A stretch of DNA of 64,000 nt from assembly GCA_903851195.1 (NCBI GenBank), contig CAINNJ010000023.1, positions 1-64,000 of the forward strand. The letters are read 5' to 3'. Below are positions 61,972-64,000 of this stretch, in pieces. The DNA comes from an uncultured Acidobacteriia bacterium. GTDB taxonomy: Bacteria; Acidobacteriota; Terriglobia; Bryobacterales; Bryobacteraceae. The notes under the pieces were generated by a model. That model was given only the letters and a program-made list of their open reading frames with translations. It was not told the DNA's origin and searched no databases. The position numbers were made by a program, and so were the translations under genes. The first letter of the stretch is position 1, and the number at the start of each line of letters is the position of its first letter.

Positions 61972-63724
61972 TGTGCGAAGCCGCCGCGGGCCGAACGGCG
62001 GAGCAGGGAACTGCCCCGTCCCCTTCCTTCACGCAGTAAAAACGGTCCGCCGGAAGGCTGGTCAGGACCTCGGATTGCCCGGAAGGCCACCGGATTTCCA
62101 CCCGGTCCGCCTGGCGACGGCTACCGAGGCCGAAGTGGAGCCGGAGGTCGTTCTGCGAAAGATAACTCCCCCCGCTTCTCACTTCGTCGGTCTGTGTGAC
62201 ATCGCCGGCCGTGATCTTTATCCGGGCATTCAGCGCCAGTTTGTTGCCCGAGGCGCCGGCGAGTTCGAAGCTGATCCAGTGGTTACGCGCGGCAACCTGA
62301 GGACGAAGGATTACCGGCTCGCCTTCCAGGTTTTCAATCACTACCTCCAGCGTGCCGTCATTGAACAGGTCGCCGACAGCCAGGCCGCGTCCCACGCGCG
62401 GAACACGCAGCGCCGCGCCCGCCAGGCCGCTTACATCGCGGAACCCGCCGTCGCGCCGGTTCAGGAACAACTGGCTCGGCTCGCGGTAAGAAATCCCGAT
62501 CTTCGCCTGATCGACCTGCGGGTACACATGACCGTTGACCAGGATCAGGTCGAGCCAGCCATCGTTGTCAACATCGAAAAAGGCATCTCCCCAGCCCACA
62601 TGGTGAATCGTCGGCTGCGCGACGCCGGAAATATTCGAGACATCGGTAAAGCTCAGCCCCCCGTCGTTACGAAAGAGTTGCAGATACTGCTCGCTGAAAT
62701 GCGAGATCGCAATCGAGAATCGCCCGGTGTGCAGATAGTCTCCGAGAGCCACTCCCATATTCGCCAGGGCCTTGCCGTTTTCCTCCAGAGCTACGCCCGC
62801 CTGGAAACCCATCTCGGTAAAGCGGCCATTTCCGTCGTTTCGGTACAAATAATTGTTCGCGCCGTCATTGGCGACGAAAAGATCGGGTCTGCCGTCGTTG
62901 TTGAAGTCCGACCAAACGGCCGTCAGGCCCAACAGATTCGCCGGGCCCGCGACGCCCGCTTTTTGGGAAACGTCGCTGAATGTGCCGTCGCCGTTATTCC
63001 GATACAGGTTGTCGGGCGATCCTTTCAGTCCGGCGGGCCCGCATTGAACTTTAATGGTGTGGTACTCGCAGGTCACCATCGAGCCGAAGGCAGGCAGATC
63101 GTGCAGATCGAATGCGGCATAGTGGGACACGAACAGGTCCTGCCAGCCGTCGCCGTCATAGTCTCCGAAGGTGGCGCCCGTGGCCCAGAGGGTGTCGGCC
63201 CCCAGTCCCGCCTCCTTCGTGACGTCGGTGAAAGTGCCGTCGCCGTTGTTGCGATAGAGCACCACGCCCCCGAAACAGGTCACCAGAAGGTCCGGCCGTC
63301 CGTCGTTGTTGTAATCCCCCGCTGCCGCGCCGTTCGCCCAACAGGGGTACCCGATACCCGCTTTTTCCGTTACGTCGCTGAACGTGCCGTCGTGATTGTT
63401 ATGAAATAGCGCGCTGCGTGCCTTCCTGCCCGCCAGTTGCATATCGACATCCGGCGCGTTCGTGAAGTAGATGTCGGGCCACCCGTCGCGGTCGTAGTCG
63501 ATCAAAGCCACGCCGCCGCTCATCGATTCCACGATGTACTTCTTGTCCGGCGAAGCCAGATGGTTGAAATGGATTTTCGTGGACGCGGTAATATCCGTCA
63601 GTTGGGGAATCGCTGTTGTATCGGGAGCAACCGGCCCCTTCCCCTGTTGGCCCCAAAGACAGAGTCCGAGTATCGTCAGGCCGGCGAGTCCCGCGAAGGC
63701 CGCCCGCGTCGTGTGGACCGGCAT
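61967..63724 (-). CDS. Secreted FG-GAP/VCBS repeat protein with ASPIC/UnbV domain
   Basis: 585 aa. Signal peptide (AAFAGLAGLTILGLCLWGQQ), then a seven-bladed propeller of FG-GAP/VCBS repeats with Ca-binding-like DxDxDG loops: IDYDRDGWPDIYFTN, GDYNNDGRPDLLVT, GDYDGDGWQDLFVSH, SDFNNDGRPDLFVAND, FDVDNDGWLDLILVNG. The C-terminal ASPIC/UnbV domain (about 500-570; GNKLALNARIKI, FGLGSRRQADRVEIRWPSG) marks the CRTAC1-like group. These extracellular proteins are common in acidobacteria and planctomycetes; the function is unknown. It is one base downstream of the TPR gene and upstream of the TonB receptor. Confidence 0.9.
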   Translation of the reverse strand: MPVHTTRAAFAGLAGLTILGLCLWGQQGKGPVAPDTTAIPQLTDITASTKIHFNHLASPDKKYIVESMSGGVALIDYDRDGWPDIYFTNAPDVDMQLAGRKARSALFHNNHDGTFSDVTEKAGIGYPCWANGAAAGDYNNDGRPDLLVTCFGGVVLYRNNGDGTFTDVTKEAGLGADTLWATGATFGDYDGDGWQDLFVSHYAAFDLHDLPAFGSMVTCEYHTIKVQCGPAGLKGSPDNLYRNNGDGTFSDVSQKAGVAGPANLLGLTAVWSDFNNDGRPDLFVANDGANNYLYRNDGNGRFTEMGFQAGVALEENGKALANMGVALGDYLHTGRFSIAISHFSEQYLQLFRNDGGLSFTDVSNISGVAQPTIHHVGWGDAFFDVDNDGWLDLILVNGHVYPQVDQAKIGISYREPSQLFLNRRDGGFRDVSGLAGAALRVPRVGRGLAVGDLFNDGTLEVVIENLEGEPVILRPQVAARNHWISFELAGASGNKLALNARIKITAGDVTQTDEVRSGGSYLSQNDLRLHFGLGSRRQADRVEIRWPSGQSEVLTSLPADRFYCVKEGDGAVPCSAVRPAAASHR

Positions 63725-63725
63725 G

Positions 63726-64000
63726 TCACTTCGGGCCGGACTGGCCCGAAAACCCTTTGAAGACTTTGAACAGCTTGTCTTTCACTTCCTGGTAATGATG
63801 GAATGCTTCGAGCTCGTGTTCGGCATCCACGGTCCGGCCCGCGCGGCGATACAGCGTGCTCAGGCGGAAGTGCGCCGCGATGTTGGTCGGATCGTCCTTC
63901 AGGGCGCTTTCGAGAAGCGAAATGGCGTCGTTCGGACGGTTCAAAGAAATCATGACGATCGCCAGACCGGTTCTTGCATCGGAGTCTTTCGGCTGCAGGG
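63726..64000 (-). CDS. TPR-repeat protein (runs off the window)
   Basis: The frame is open from the window end to the stop at 63726, 1 nt before the FG-GAP start. It reads LQPKDSDARTGLAIVMISLN at the edge, followed by two tetratricopeptide repeats (AISLLESALKDDPTNIAAHF, LSTLYRRAGRTVDAEHELEA) and a basic tail. An in-frame ATG at 63953 is internal, because the repeat register continues upstream of it. It is the C-terminal part of a longer TPR protein, typical beside ASPIC/UnbV proteins. It is probably co-transcribed with the FG-GAP gene. Confidence 0.85.
   Translation of the reverse strand, partial: LQPKDSDARTGLAIVMISLNRPNDAISLLESALKDDPTNIAAHFRLSTLYRRAGRTVDAEHELEAFHHYQEVKDKLFKVFKGFSGQSGPK

Noticed and set aside
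1-64000. CRISPR arrays or complete insertion sequences
   Set aside because: No regular repeat-spacer series and no transposase with terminal repeats was seen.

Overview
The window looks like chromosome from a high-GC, Gram-negative soil-type bacterium, most likely an acidobacterium of the Solibacter/Bryobacterales kind. This is inferred from gene content: an Oar-like TonB-dependent receptor with a carboxypeptidase-like N-terminal domain, FG-GAP/ASPIC-UnbV and TolB-propeller proteins, DUF1592/DUF1552 cytochrome-type proteins, many secreted c-type haem proteins, and a tmRNA tag ending in FAYAA. No database search was possible.

Region 1 (0-15 kb). A truncated recombinase tail is followed by a minus-strand run made of three tandem pairs. 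Each pair encodes a secreted protein combining an alpha/alpha-toroid (squalene-cyclase-like) domain, ankyrin repeats and a CXXCH motif, then a secreted di-haem cytochrome c of about 500 aa. Most junctions overlap by a few bases, so the six genes look co-translated. A TPR regulator and a small secreted protein lie upstream, and a divergent TolB-propeller protein carries the same N-terminal domain as the regulator.

Region 2 (15-33 kb). An 800-bp stretch with no convincing gene ends at tRNA-Leu(CAG). Housekeeping genes follow: phosphoesterase, lipid kinase, DedA, pyrF, and a selD that is itself a selenoprotein, with an in-frame TGA at codon 14 and a hairpin behind it. Then come a C45-like hydrolase, a DUF1624 membrane protein, a split B12-dependent acyl-CoA mutase, a NYN/LOTUS protein, a dihydrouridine synthase, a methyltransferase, an MscS channel, a secretin and tmRNA.

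Region 3 (33-64 kb). This is a plant-polysaccharide (probably arabinose-containing glycan) utilisation region around a LacI-family regulator. It holds GH51, GH43, several secreted esterases, a sialate O-acetylesterase-like protein, a sugar isomerase-like protein, two enolase-superfamily proteins, a PQQ-like c-type dehydrogenase, a DUF1592/DUF1552 pair, a carboxylesterase, a large TonB-dependent receptor and an FG-GAP protein. Near-palindromic LacI-type operator candidates lie in front of most of its transcription units, suggesting one regulon. Surface enzymes would release sugars and acyl groups, the receptor would import oligomers, and periplasmic oxidoreductases would pass electrons to cytochromes.
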